Virus record (IMG/VR): IMGVR_UViG_3300008258_000019 | Span: 1-26,231 of that record | Reading direction: 5' to 3' (one strand) | Source: a virus | Length of the DNA stretch: 26,231 nucleotides | Translations under genes and position numbers: made by a program | Notes under the pieces: generated by a model | Databases searched by the model: none | What the model was told of the DNA's origin: nothing | The model's input: the letters and a program-made list of their open reading frames with translations, nothing else | In this document: piece after piece, positions 20,985 through 26,231 of the stretch | How positions within the stretch are numbered: the first letter of the stretch is position 1 | How the letters are laid out: the number at the start of each line of letters is the position of its first letter

Positions 20985-21188
20985 ATGACACCTAAACAAA
21001 AAGCATTAGAACTAGTAGAGGATATGCATGATGCCCCTGAAGTGGGTTATAATGAACACGCTAAACAATGTGCCTTAATAGCAGTAGATGAGATAATAAA
21101 AACAAATCCGTATGAATGGGATGGACAAGATTTAAACTCAACTATTGAATATTGGCAAGAAGTTAAAAAAGAAATAGAAGCACTATGA
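20985..21188 (+). CDS. Small phage protein of unknown function (67 aa)
   Basis: The 67-residue helical protein has KALELVEDM, then HAKQCALIAVDEIIKTNP and a YWQEVKKEIEAL end. This AKxCAxIAVDEII ... YWxEVKxEI pattern is one I recall in Bacteroidetes phages. No function is known. Its TGA overlaps the next ATG (ATGA). Confidence 0.75.
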   Translation: MTPKQKALELVEDMHDAPEVGYNEHAKQCALIAVDEIIKTNPYEWDGQDLNSTIEYWQEVKKEIEAL

Positions 21189-21388
21189 TAGGTAAAAAAC
21201 AACCTAAACGCGACTGGTTCATTGTAATGAACTCACAACTAGAATACTTCTGTGGATTAATGTATGGTGGTCAGCTAGTATGGAGTGATGATTACAACGA
21301 AGCAAAACCACTAGACGACGAACGTAAATTTAGAACGTTACAAATGCTTTGTATGGGCGAGGAACTAGTCTTAGATTATGTTAAATAA
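21185..21388 (+). CDS. Small protein of unknown function (67 aa)
   Basis: The 67-residue protein starts inside the previous stop. It has the segment RDWFIVMNSQLEYFCGLMYGGQLVW and an acidic C-terminal half. It looks like a small soluble beta-type protein, with one Trp near each end of the first half. I do not recognise the family. Confidence 0.65.
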   Translation: MIGKKQPKRDWFIVMNSQLEYFCGLMYGGQLVWSDDYNEAKPLDDERKFRTLQMLCMGEELVLDYVK

Positions 21389-21394
21389 GTAGTT

Positions 21395-21583
21395 ATGGAA
21401 GACGAATACATGAAACGCGTTCGAGAACGCTTCTATAAAATAGTAAGAGAAACAAATTGGGGAGCTGGTGATGAGAAAGTATGTAAGCCTAGAGGCCGCA
21501 AACCAAAACAATACACTAGACCAGAATCAGTCCCTTACAAATCATTAAACGATATAAAACAATCTAAATATAATTGGCTATGA
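21395..21583 (+). CDS. Small basic protein of unknown function (62 aa)
   Basis: The 62-residue protein starts at a GTTATG context and is basic, with RVRERFYKIVRE early on and KPRGRKPKQYTRPESVP in the middle. The basic Pro/Arg stretch, resembling an AT-hook (RGRKP), could contact DNA in the minor groove. It overlaps the next gene by 4 nt (ATGA). Confidence 0.65.
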   Translation: MEDEYMKRVRERFYKIVRETNWGAGDEKVCKPRGRKPKQYTRPESVPYKSLNDIKQSKYNWL

Positions 21584-21864
21584 GTAGTATCAGTATAGAC
21601 GTAGACATTGATAATATCATCTGGGGAATGGGCTCTTATGATAGAAGAGAATTCTTTAAAGCAATGCAACGCGAAGGTTATATTTCTAAATCATGTGTAG
21701 TAACAAATGATGGTGAAGTTAAAGCAGCAGGTCACATAGAACGAAATAAACTAGCTGAAAGTACAAATGAATTTAACCATGCATTACAAACACTGTTTGG
21801 TAAGAGTTGGTTGTTAACTAAGGAACAAGAACAATATGTAATTGAACTAGCAAAACGATTCTAA
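21580..21864 (+). CDS. Small protein of unknown function (94 aa)
   Basis: I use the ATG at 21580, overlapping the previous stop as ATGA, rather than the TTG at 21574. The 94-residue protein has an acidic N-terminal strand (SISIDVDIDNII), a helical middle and a C-terminal helix (LTKEQEQYVIELAKRF). No motif is recognised. Its last base is the first of the next ATG (TAATG). Confidence 0.68.
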   Translation: MSSISIDVDIDNIIWGMGSYDRREFFKAMQREGYISKSCVVTNDGEVKAAGHIERNKLAESTNEFNHALQTLFGKSWLLTKEQEQYVIELAKRF

Positions 21865-22403
21865 TGAATAAAGAAAAACTAACAGAACTTGTATACATTA
21901 ATTTAGGACGAGCATCAATGTGTTGGTCAGAAATACCAAAAGGAGTGTTTGATAGTACTAAAGCAGCAGAGCTCGGAAAAGAGATTATGGATGCTATTGA
22001 AAAGTATATAGAAGATCAAGAACCAGGATGGGAAGATCCCATGATAGAACACCTAGAAAATGAAGAAAAAGAGAGTGAATGGCAGAGGAGAAGAAGATTA
22101 GAGGTAATGAAAGAAGCTAAAATGAACCCAAACCCAGATCACTATGCTTCTAGAAATATTACAGTAGAAGAAATCCATCAGATACATAAAGAAATGATGG
22201 AAAGAGAAAAACAAAATGAAATTATACTCGATCAGGAAAATGCTATTAAAACAATCAGAAGTGATAGTGATTATGTAGGAGAAGATGATATGGGTAATTC
22301 AATGTACCGACATAAAGGATCAGTATACACATTAGATAAAAGCTTTAAACGAATATTATCAATCAACACACCACCCCCTCCTCATTGGTGGTGGAATAAA
22401 TAA
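21864..22403 (+). CDS. Acidic helical protein with Pro/Trp tail (179 aa)
   Basis: The 179-residue protein is strongly charged and helical from about 40 to 130 (many Glu, Lys and Met), and ends INTPPPPHWWWNK. The tail is another case of Pro followed by Trp at the C-terminus. A DxDxVGEDDMGNSMYRHKG segment (about 133-151) may be a small beta hairpin. There is no signal peptide. It is coupled to the 21580 gene. The family is unknown. Confidence 0.68.
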   Translation: MNKEKLTELVYINLGRASMCWSEIPKGVFDSTKAAELGKEIMDAIEKYIEDQEPGWEDPMIEHLENEEKESEWQRRRRLEVMKEAKMNPNPDHYASRNITVEEIHQIHKEMMEREKQNEIILDQENAIKTIRSDSDYVGEDDMGNSMYRHKGSVYTLDKSFKRILSINTPPPPHWWWNK

Positions 22404-22409
22404 ATTAAT

Positions 22410-22697
22410 ATGGATAAACTACCATTTCAAGATGCTGCTGATTTTGCAGATAAAATAATACTAGAAAAAATGATTGAAATAGCTAAAAATGAAAATATGG
22501 AAAACAAGTATAAGTCACTAGGAACTAATTTATTTGGATTTGAAATATTCGAAGAAGTATTTAAAGTAATTAATGAGCGTGGTTATGGAAACCATGAAAC
22601 AATGTTTAAAGCCGGTGTGGCGAGTGCTGAAGCCGCTGTTAGACGTTTACGTGAAGAGTACTACCAAGAAATAATGAAGGACTACGCACAAGGGTAG
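22410..22697 (+). CDS. Small protein of unknown function (95 aa)
   Basis: The 95-residue protein is helical and acidic, with DKLPFQDAADFADKIILEKM early and GVASAEAAVRRLREEYYQEIM at the end. It has no membrane segment. It follows the previous gene by 6 nt. No family is recognised. Confidence 0.65.
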   Translation: MDKLPFQDAADFADKIILEKMIEIAKNENMENKYKSLGTNLFGFEIFEEVFKVINERGYGNHETMFKAGVASAEAAVRRLREEYYQEIMKDYAQG

Positions 22698-22718
22698 TTA
22701 TGGTTATTTAGGGTCATA

Positions 22719-22728
22719 GATATTTATC
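22719..22728 (+). promoter_or_regulatory. Promoter-like box close to the nuclease start
   Basis: GATATTTATC lies only 5 nt (from the core) before the ATG at 22732. The first base of the TANATTTA pattern is G. As with 18845 and 19105, the leader would be extremely short. Confidence 0.5.
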
Positions 22729-22731
22729 GGC

Positions 22732-23364
22732 ATGAAAAAATGCCTAATATCCCTATTGTTAATATTAGTAGCTGTTATATCTTATAGTCAAGATGTAGTT
22801 ACATTAACACACAAGTCGTACACAACACATTATAGTAAATCTAAACACTACCCAGTTAAGGTAGAATGGTGGGTTACTAGAGCAAATTTAACATGCGCTG
22901 TTAAAGCAAAGCGTGGTGATAAATTTATAGCTGATCCTAAATTACCAGCCGAAACAAATTTACAAGCAGATTATACAGGTCAAGGATTCGATCGTGGACA
23001 CAACTTTCCAGCAGCAGACGCTGCTTGTGATCAAGTGGCAAACGACGAATCATTTTATTTTAGTAACATGACCGCTCAATACCCAGCCCTCAATCGTGGT
23101 GATTGGAAAGCACTAGAAATATTAGTACGCGACTACGCTATTAAAGAAGACTCAGTACACGTTTGGTGTGGATCAGTAGGTGTAGCTAAGAAAATTGGTA
23201 CAACATCAGTTCCAACTCAATGTTGGAAAGTAATATACTTCAAGAAATCAAACGAATGGATGGCTTTCTTATTTGATAACAATACAAGTAAAGCAGACGG
23301 ACTTAAGAATAATGAAGCAACATTAGCTGATATCGAAAAATTAACTGGCTTTAAATTCAAGTAA
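22732..23364 (+). CDS. Secreted DNA/RNA non-specific endonuclease (NUC1 type)
   Basis: The 210-residue protein has a signal peptide (MKKCLISLLLILVAVISYSQ) and the DRGH motif at 87-90 (GFDRGHNFPAA), with His90 as the general base. Asn121 in ALNRGDWKALE binds the catalytic metal, and Glu129 fits the family's Glu. Such nucleases cut double- and single-stranded DNA and RNA without sequence preference. Export suggests action in the periplasm or outside the cell, for example to degrade incoming DNA or released nucleic acid. It keeps the phage's own cytoplasmic DNA safe. It has its own promoter-like box. Confidence 0.93.
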   Translation: MKKCLISLLLILVAVISYSQDVVTLTHKSYTTHYSKSKHYPVKVEWWVTRANLTCAVKAKRGDKFIADPKLPAETNLQADYTGQGFDRGHNFPAADAACDQVANDESFYFSNMTAQYPALNRGDWKALEILVRDYAIKEDSVHVWCGSVGVAKKIGTTSVPTQCWKVIYFKKSNEWMAFLFDNNTSKADGLKNNEATLADIEKLTGFKFK

Positions 23365-23368
23365 AACA

Positions 23369-23767
23369 ATGTTCACCCCAAACCACTTACACCTATTAGT
23401 GAAAGGTTATATCACTAACCCCCCAAAATCAGAAGAAACTTTAAATGTTTGGTTTCGAGAATTAGTAAATAAAGTAGGAATGGTTGTTGTCGCAGGACCA
23501 ACTTCAGTTTATGTTAATGAACCTGGAAATGAGGGCATAACAGGAACCGTAACTTTAGCTACATCACATGCTTCAATCCATGTGTGGGACGCTTTAGAAT
23601 TACCTATGTTCCAATTTGATTTATACAGTTGTTCAGATTTTACCCCTGAACAAGTGTTGAATCACATCGATGAGAATTTCTCATTACAATCAGCAACGTG
23701 GCAATTCATAGATAGGAATAGCGATGATTTCAAGTTGATTGATAGTGGGAAGTGGAAGGCAGAGTAA
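23369..23767 (+). CDS. speD: S-adenosylmethionine decarboxylase proenzyme
   Basis: The 132-residue protein is the usual size for the bacterial class 1B enzyme. The motif ATSHASIHVWD holds Ser66, which becomes the pyruvoyl group after self-cleavage, and His71, needed for processing; Cys88 in YSCSDF is the catalytic proton donor. N-terminal HLHLLVKGYI and GITGT fit the family. The enzyme makes decarboxylated AdoMet for spermidine synthesis. The residue before the cleaved Ser is Thr65, where most family members have Glu. Phages use such genes to raise polyamines for DNA packing or infection. It lies 4 nt after the nuclease gene. Confidence 0.85.
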   Translation: MFTPNHLHLLVKGYITNPPKSEETLNVWFRELVNKVGMVVVAGPTSVYVNEPGNEGITGTVTLATSHASIHVWDALELPMFQFDLYSCSDFTPEQVLNHIDENFSLQSATWQFIDRNSDDFKLIDSGKWKAE

Positions 23768-23769
23768 TG

Positions 23770-23783
23770 GTCGTACATTTACG
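23770..23783 (+). promoter_or_regulatory. Promoter-like GTCGTACATTTACG element
   Basis: This 14-nt element is identical to that at 3677-3690. It lies 17 nt (from the core) before the ATG at 23799, just after the decarboxylase stop. The following AAATAAATAAATAA also matches the earlier copy in character. Confidence 0.62.
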
Positions 23784-23798
23784 TCAAATAAATAAATA

Positions 23799-24005
23799 AT
23801 GGCAATACAAACTAGAGACGAAGCACAAGACAAATTTAGTAGAAGAGTAGACAAAACATTATTTAAAAAGAAAAAACATGTGCCGTTGAGCCAAGAGTCA
23901 TGGGATGACTTGAGTCGTAGAGGTGCATCGTTGGCTGAGCAGGAAGAGTGGATTAAATTGAGACGTAGACAAAAAGAACGAGAAGACAACATTAAAAACA
24001 GCTAA
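23799..24005 (+). CDS. Small basic protein of unknown function (68 aa)
   Basis: The 68-residue protein is highly charged, with KTLFKKKKHVPLSQESWDDLSRRGASLAEQEEWIKLRRRQKERED. It is likely helical at both ends and could bind nucleic acid. It has its own promoter-like element. The next gene begins 1 nt after its stop. No family is recognised. Confidence 0.68.
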   Translation: MAIQTRDEAQDKFSRRVDKTLFKKKKHVPLSQESWDDLSRRGASLAEQEEWIKLRRRQKEREDNIKNS

Positions 24006-24006
24006 G

Positions 24007-24201
24007 ATGACAACTAATTCAGAGTTAGAACTTAAATGCCTTAAAATTGAGGCAATGGTTAGAGCAATGGTAATGAATGGCGTTACGGATAATCGAAAGT
24101 TAGTTGACGCTGTTAGTAATTATTATCCACCATCATCAGAATGGGAACAGGAAATGTTCAGTGAAGCAATTATATACGCAAAGCAGGGAGTCCTAAATTA
24201 G
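24007..24201 (+). CDS. Small protein of unknown function (64 aa)
   Basis: The 64-residue protein is helical, with KCLKIEAMVRAMVMNGVTDNRKLVDAVSNYYPPSSEWEQEMFSEA. The layout, two helices joined by a loop, may be a small winged or helix-turn-helix fold, but the match is weak. It directly follows the 23799 gene. Confidence 0.65.
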   Translation: MTTNSELELKCLKIEAMVRAMVMNGVTDNRKLVDAVSNYYPPSSEWEQEMFSEAIIYAKQGVLN

Positions 24202-24221
24202 GGCAGGCAGGGTAGATAGTG

Positions 24222-24231
24222 TAGATTTAAG
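24222..24231 (+). promoter_or_regulatory. Promoter-like box before the DUF932 gene
   Basis: TAGATTTAAG lies 29 nt (from the core) before the ATG at 24259. It matches the box at 19105 exactly over 10 bases. Confidence 0.58.
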
Positions 24232-24258
24232 TATTATAAAAAATTAAAATAAAAGGTT

Positions 24259-25005
24259 ATGAGTTACAGTATTGAAAGAATCAAGGAATTAGCACCGTCA
24301 GTATTTACAACTGAAAAAGCTAAACATTTAACGGATAAATACATCCAAACTCCTACAATTAGAGTAGTAGAAGATTTAATGAACTTAGGTTGGGAAGTAA
24401 CTAAAGTACAAGAAGTTAAAGCTCGTAAGAATAAGGGCTTTCAAAAACACTTGTTAGTGTTTCGTCATCCTGAAATCACAATTAAGGGTGCAAATGGAGA
24501 TGATTCATTCCCTCAAATCTTATTAACCAATTCACATGACGGTAAAGCCGCATTTAACTTTAGAGTGGGTATCTTCAGAATGGTATGTAGTAATGGATTA
24601 GTAATCAGTGATGCTGATTTCGGAGTAATGTCTATTAGACATATGAATTACACATTCGAATCATTGCAATCTAAAGTTGCTGAAATGATTAGTAAGTTAC
24701 CAGGATTAGTTCAGAAAATTAACTTATTCAAATCAACAGTATTAACTGAAAATCAAATGATTGAATTTGCTACTAAAGCATCAGAATTGAGAACTAAGCA
24801 ACGTGTTAATATTATGGATGTACTTACTCCAACACGTACTGAAGATCAAGGTAATGATCTATGGGTTGTATTTAATCGTGTTCAAGAGAAAATATTAGGT
24901 GGTTCATACACATATGGTGGTCGTAAGGCTAGATCAGTAAAGAACTTCCAACAGGATATTAAATTAAATGAACAATTGTTCGAATTAGCTGAAGCATATC
25001 TTTAA
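24259..25005 (+). CDS. DUF932 family protein
   Basis: The 248-residue protein matches DUF932, a phage- and plasmid-borne family. The hallmarks are LTNSHDGKAAFNFRVGIFRMVCSNGLV (about 90-115), preceded by a KxHLxxFRHP segment, and a later WVVFNRVQEKILGGSY. The family's biochemical role is not established. It is cytoplasmic and has no signal peptide. It is a single-gene unit between a promoter-like box and a terminator, which suggests separate and perhaps high expression. This family also occurs in large phages in my recall. Confidence 0.87.
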   Translation: MSYSIERIKELAPSVFTTEKAKHLTDKYIQTPTIRVVEDLMNLGWEVTKVQEVKARKNKGFQKHLLVFRHPEITIKGANGDDSFPQILLTNSHDGKAAFNFRVGIFRMVCSNGLVISDADFGVMSIRHMNYTFESLQSKVAEMISKLPGLVQKINLFKSTVLTENQMIEFATKASELRTKQRVNIMDVLTPTRTEDQGNDLWVVFNRVQEKILGGSYTYGGRKARSVKNFQQDIKLNEQLFELAEAYL

Positions 25006-25011
25006 TTTTGA

Positions 25012-25039
25012 AAGGTGGGGGTGTCAAAGCCCTCACCTT
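25012..25039 (+). terminator. Hairpin terminator after DUF932 gene
   Basis: AAGGTG/CACCTT with an inner GGG/CCC forms a stem with small mismatches around loop TGTCAAAG. No long T run follows; the next promoter-like box begins within its last bases. Confidence 0.7.
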
Positions 25040-25048
25040 ATATTTATC
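25039..25048 (+). promoter_or_regulatory. Promoter-like box next to terminator
   Basis: TATATTTATC starts at the last base of the terminator stem and lies 16 nt (from the core) before the ATG at 25063. It repeats the box at 1452 exactly. Confidence 0.6.
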
Positions 25049-25062
25049 TAAATAAATAAGTT

Positions 25063-25272
25063 ATGAACGAATCATATCAAGAAGAAATAGATAAACTAAT
25101 AGCTAAGTTTTCATTAGCAATACTAGCCGAATTAGGACATAAATTACCTATGGACCAAGTTAAATCACTAGCTAAAGCAATAACAGTGGTTGCTATGGAA
25201 GAATTAGATAAGGAAGAATACGAAACTTGTTTTTGGATGGAAGCAATAGAATATTATAAAAGTCAAAAATAA
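25063..25272 (+). CDS. Small helical protein with EEYxxC end (69 aa)
   Basis: The 69-residue protein is helical and acidic. Its C-terminus, ELDKEEYETCFWMEAIEYY, echoes the EEYxxC helix of the paralogs at 2339 and 7412, so it may carry a single UVR-like helix pair. No other motif is seen. The start has the GTTATG context. The next gene begins 5 nt after the stop. Confidence 0.68.
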   Translation: MNESYQEEIDKLIAKFSLAILAELGHKLPMDQVKSLAKAITVVAMEELDKEEYETCFWMEAIEYYKSQK

Positions 25273-25277
25273 AAGTT

Positions 25278-25556
25278 ATGAGAGTTATAGCAATTAGAGA
25301 CAGTTACTTTAATAATGGTAAAACAACAACTGATATAGCCATTCATAAAGGCTCAATATATCATGTAGTAAATATACATCATAAACCAGGGGAACAATAT
25401 TTCCAAGATACAGGAAGCTATTATCCAAACGGTGTTAATTTCTATGAATTAGTAGAACAAATTGGTTATCATGTTGAAGATATGTTTTTAGAATTACCTG
25501 ACGATCTATTTGAAACTGAAACTGAAACTGAAGAGATACAATATGAACGAAAATAA
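25278..25556 (+). CDS. Protein of unknown function (92 aa)
   Basis: The 92-residue protein has a beta-rich body (MRVIAIRDSYFNNGKTTTDIAIHKGSIYHVVNI) and an acidic end with ETETETEE. The N-terminal half looks like a small SH3-like or beta-barrel domain of about 60 residues. The Thr/Glu repeat near the end is coded by a short GAAACT direct repeat. It overlaps the next gene by 14 nt. The family is not recognised. Confidence 0.68.
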   Translation: MRVIAIRDSYFNNGKTTTDIAIHKGSIYHVVNIHHKPGEQYFQDTGSYYPNGVNFYELVEQIGYHVEDMFLELPDDLFETETETEEIQYERK

Positions 25557-25839
25557 AAGCGAAATACATTTAGGATTCGGCTCACACCTAAACGTTCAAA
25601 CGTCTAGACTAGTTTCAATTAATGAAACGTTGATATTAATTAATGGAGCCAAAGACCCACTTGAACTAAACGTTAAAATCGAAGCAGACTTTAACACTAT
25701 ACCTCCAGAATACCATGAAGTATTCTTAAACATGTTAACGTCTAAATATAGTAATAAAGCATCATTTGGTGATAACCCATTTTCAGTATGTCAACCCAAA
25801 CCGAAACGCAAATGGTATCAGTTTTGGAAGGCAAAGTAA
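25543..25839 (+). CDS. Small protein with aromatic C-terminal tail (98 aa)
   Basis: I choose the ATG at 25543 over the in-frame TTG at 25510, which only translates the upstream GAAACT repeat. The 98-residue protein has a body with strands (SEIHLGFGSHLNVQ, ETLILING) and a tail QPKPKRKWYQFWKAK like that of the 18861 gene (APKKPWWKVW). The tail could dock on a partner. The 14-nt overlap suggests coupled translation with the 25278 gene. Confidence 0.7.
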   Translation: MNENKSEIHLGFGSHLNVQTSRLVSINETLILINGAKDPLELNVKIEADFNTIPPEYHEVFLNMLTSKYSNKASFGDNPFSVCQPKPKRKWYQFWKAK

Positions 25840-25845
25840 CAAGCG

Positions 25846-25855
25846 TACATTGACG
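25846..25855 (+). promoter_or_regulatory. Promoter-like box (TACATTGACG)
   Basis: GCGTACATTGACG resembles the CGTACATTTACG copies at 3679 and 23772 with one T-to-G change, and lies 19 nt (from the core) before the ATG at 25873. Confidence 0.52.
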
Positions 25856-25872
25856 TTATAAAATTAAAGGTT

Positions 25873-26229
25873 ATGTCAGTAATAGTAGGAGGCGACAAGA
25901 TAATTGTCCATAGTTACATTCCACCAATTGTATTTACAGATCCAATTAAATCAGATAAACGTTTCGTTATTGCTGATGGTAAATGGACTGAAATTCCATT
26001 TCATTTAGGCCAAAAACACATCATACATTTCAAGAAAGAGTATAAAAACTCTAAAAACGAAGCGTTCAAAAACACATTTGAACAGGAAGTTGATGGTAGT
26101 AAAGGTAAGAAGTATACAGTTAAAAATGAAGATAATAGATGGAGTTGTACTTGCCCTGCATTTGGTTGGTCAGGTAATAGTGGATGTAAACACATTAAAC
26201 AAGTAAAAGCTGATAACGGATGGAACTAA
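25873..26229 (+). CDS. SWIM zinc-finger protein
   Basis: The 118-residue protein ends in a SWIM domain: YTVKNEDNRWSCTCPAFGWSGNSGCKHI, with ligands Cys92-x-Cys94 and Cys105-x-His107. SWIM fingers bind DNA or protein and occur in phage and recombination-related proteins. The N-terminal 70 residues have strands and a basic helix (HFKKEYKNSKNEAFKN) without a known fold. The frame closes 2 nt before the window ends, so the gene is complete. It has its own promoter-like box. Confidence 0.87.
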   Translation: MSVIVGGDKIIVHSYIPPIVFTDPIKSDKRFVIADGKWTEIPFHLGQKHIIHFKKEYKNSKNEAFKNTFEQEVDGSKGKKYTVKNEDNRWSCTCPAFGWSGNSGCKHIKQVKADNGWN

Positions 26230-26231
26230 AA

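Noticed and set aside
1-26231. CRISPR array, insertion sequence or integrase with attachment site
   Set aside because: No regularly spaced direct repeats, transposase, recombinase or terminal inverted repeats were found. The tRNAs do not end in a duplicated 3' segment.

Overview
The window looks like part of a large double-stranded DNA phage that infects a Bacteroidetes (Flavobacteria-like) host. Every convincing gene is on the + strand. Genes are short and closely packed with many 1-14 nt overlaps. The DNA is AT-rich, most starts lack a Shine-Dalgarno sequence, and a run of tRNAs plus a tmRNA is present. Host-range clues are a DUF4494 protein, Bacteroidetes-style lipoproteins, domains like type IX secretion sorting domains, a tmRNA tag ending NEYALAA, and a repeated promoter-like box TANATTTA that resembles the Bacteroidetes -7 element TAnnTTTG. 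No capsid, tail or polymerase gene lies in the window, so 'phage' is inferred from gene style and family recall rather than a hallmark gene.

Layout. 1-4229: the end of a family 2 glycosyltransferase, a sugar-nucleotide epimerase, a ClpP-like protease, an HNH-fold protein that has lost its catalytic His, and small unknown proteins. 4236-4728: an RNA block with tRNA-Glu(TTC), tRNA-Thr(TGT), an unassigned structured segment, an oversized tRNA-like RNA and tRNA-Ser(TGA). 4755-7151: a 2-oxoglutarate/Fe(II) oxygenase, a glycosyltransferase-like protein and two small proteins. 7147-8084: a second oversized tRNA-like RNA, tRNA-Leu(TAA), a small gene and a full tmRNA (ssrA), closed by a strong terminator.

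8155-18015 is about 10 kb of almost nothing but exported or membrane proteins: a membrane-anchored protein, two large secreted adhesin-like proteins (dockerin-like and cohesin-like regions, one also with a C-type lectin domain), two paralogous lipoproteins, three small membrane proteins (one holin-like), a CsgG-like periplasmic protein, a Trp-rich outer-membrane-like protein, a Ser/Ala and Lys/Glu low-complexity protein with a barrel-like C-terminus, and a tiny lipoprotein. This is the strongest candidate for an undescribed system: a phage-encoded cell-envelope cassette.

18069-26231: many small accessory genes, including a metallophosphoesterase, a secreted NUC1-type nuclease, an S-adenosylmethionine decarboxylase, a DUF932 protein and a SWIM zinc-finger protein. 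Many transcription units are preceded by the TANATTTA box, and four hairpin terminators divide the region. The tRNAs and tmRNA probably support translation and ribosome rescue during infection. The glycan genes and the envelope cassette probably alter the surface of the host or the virion.
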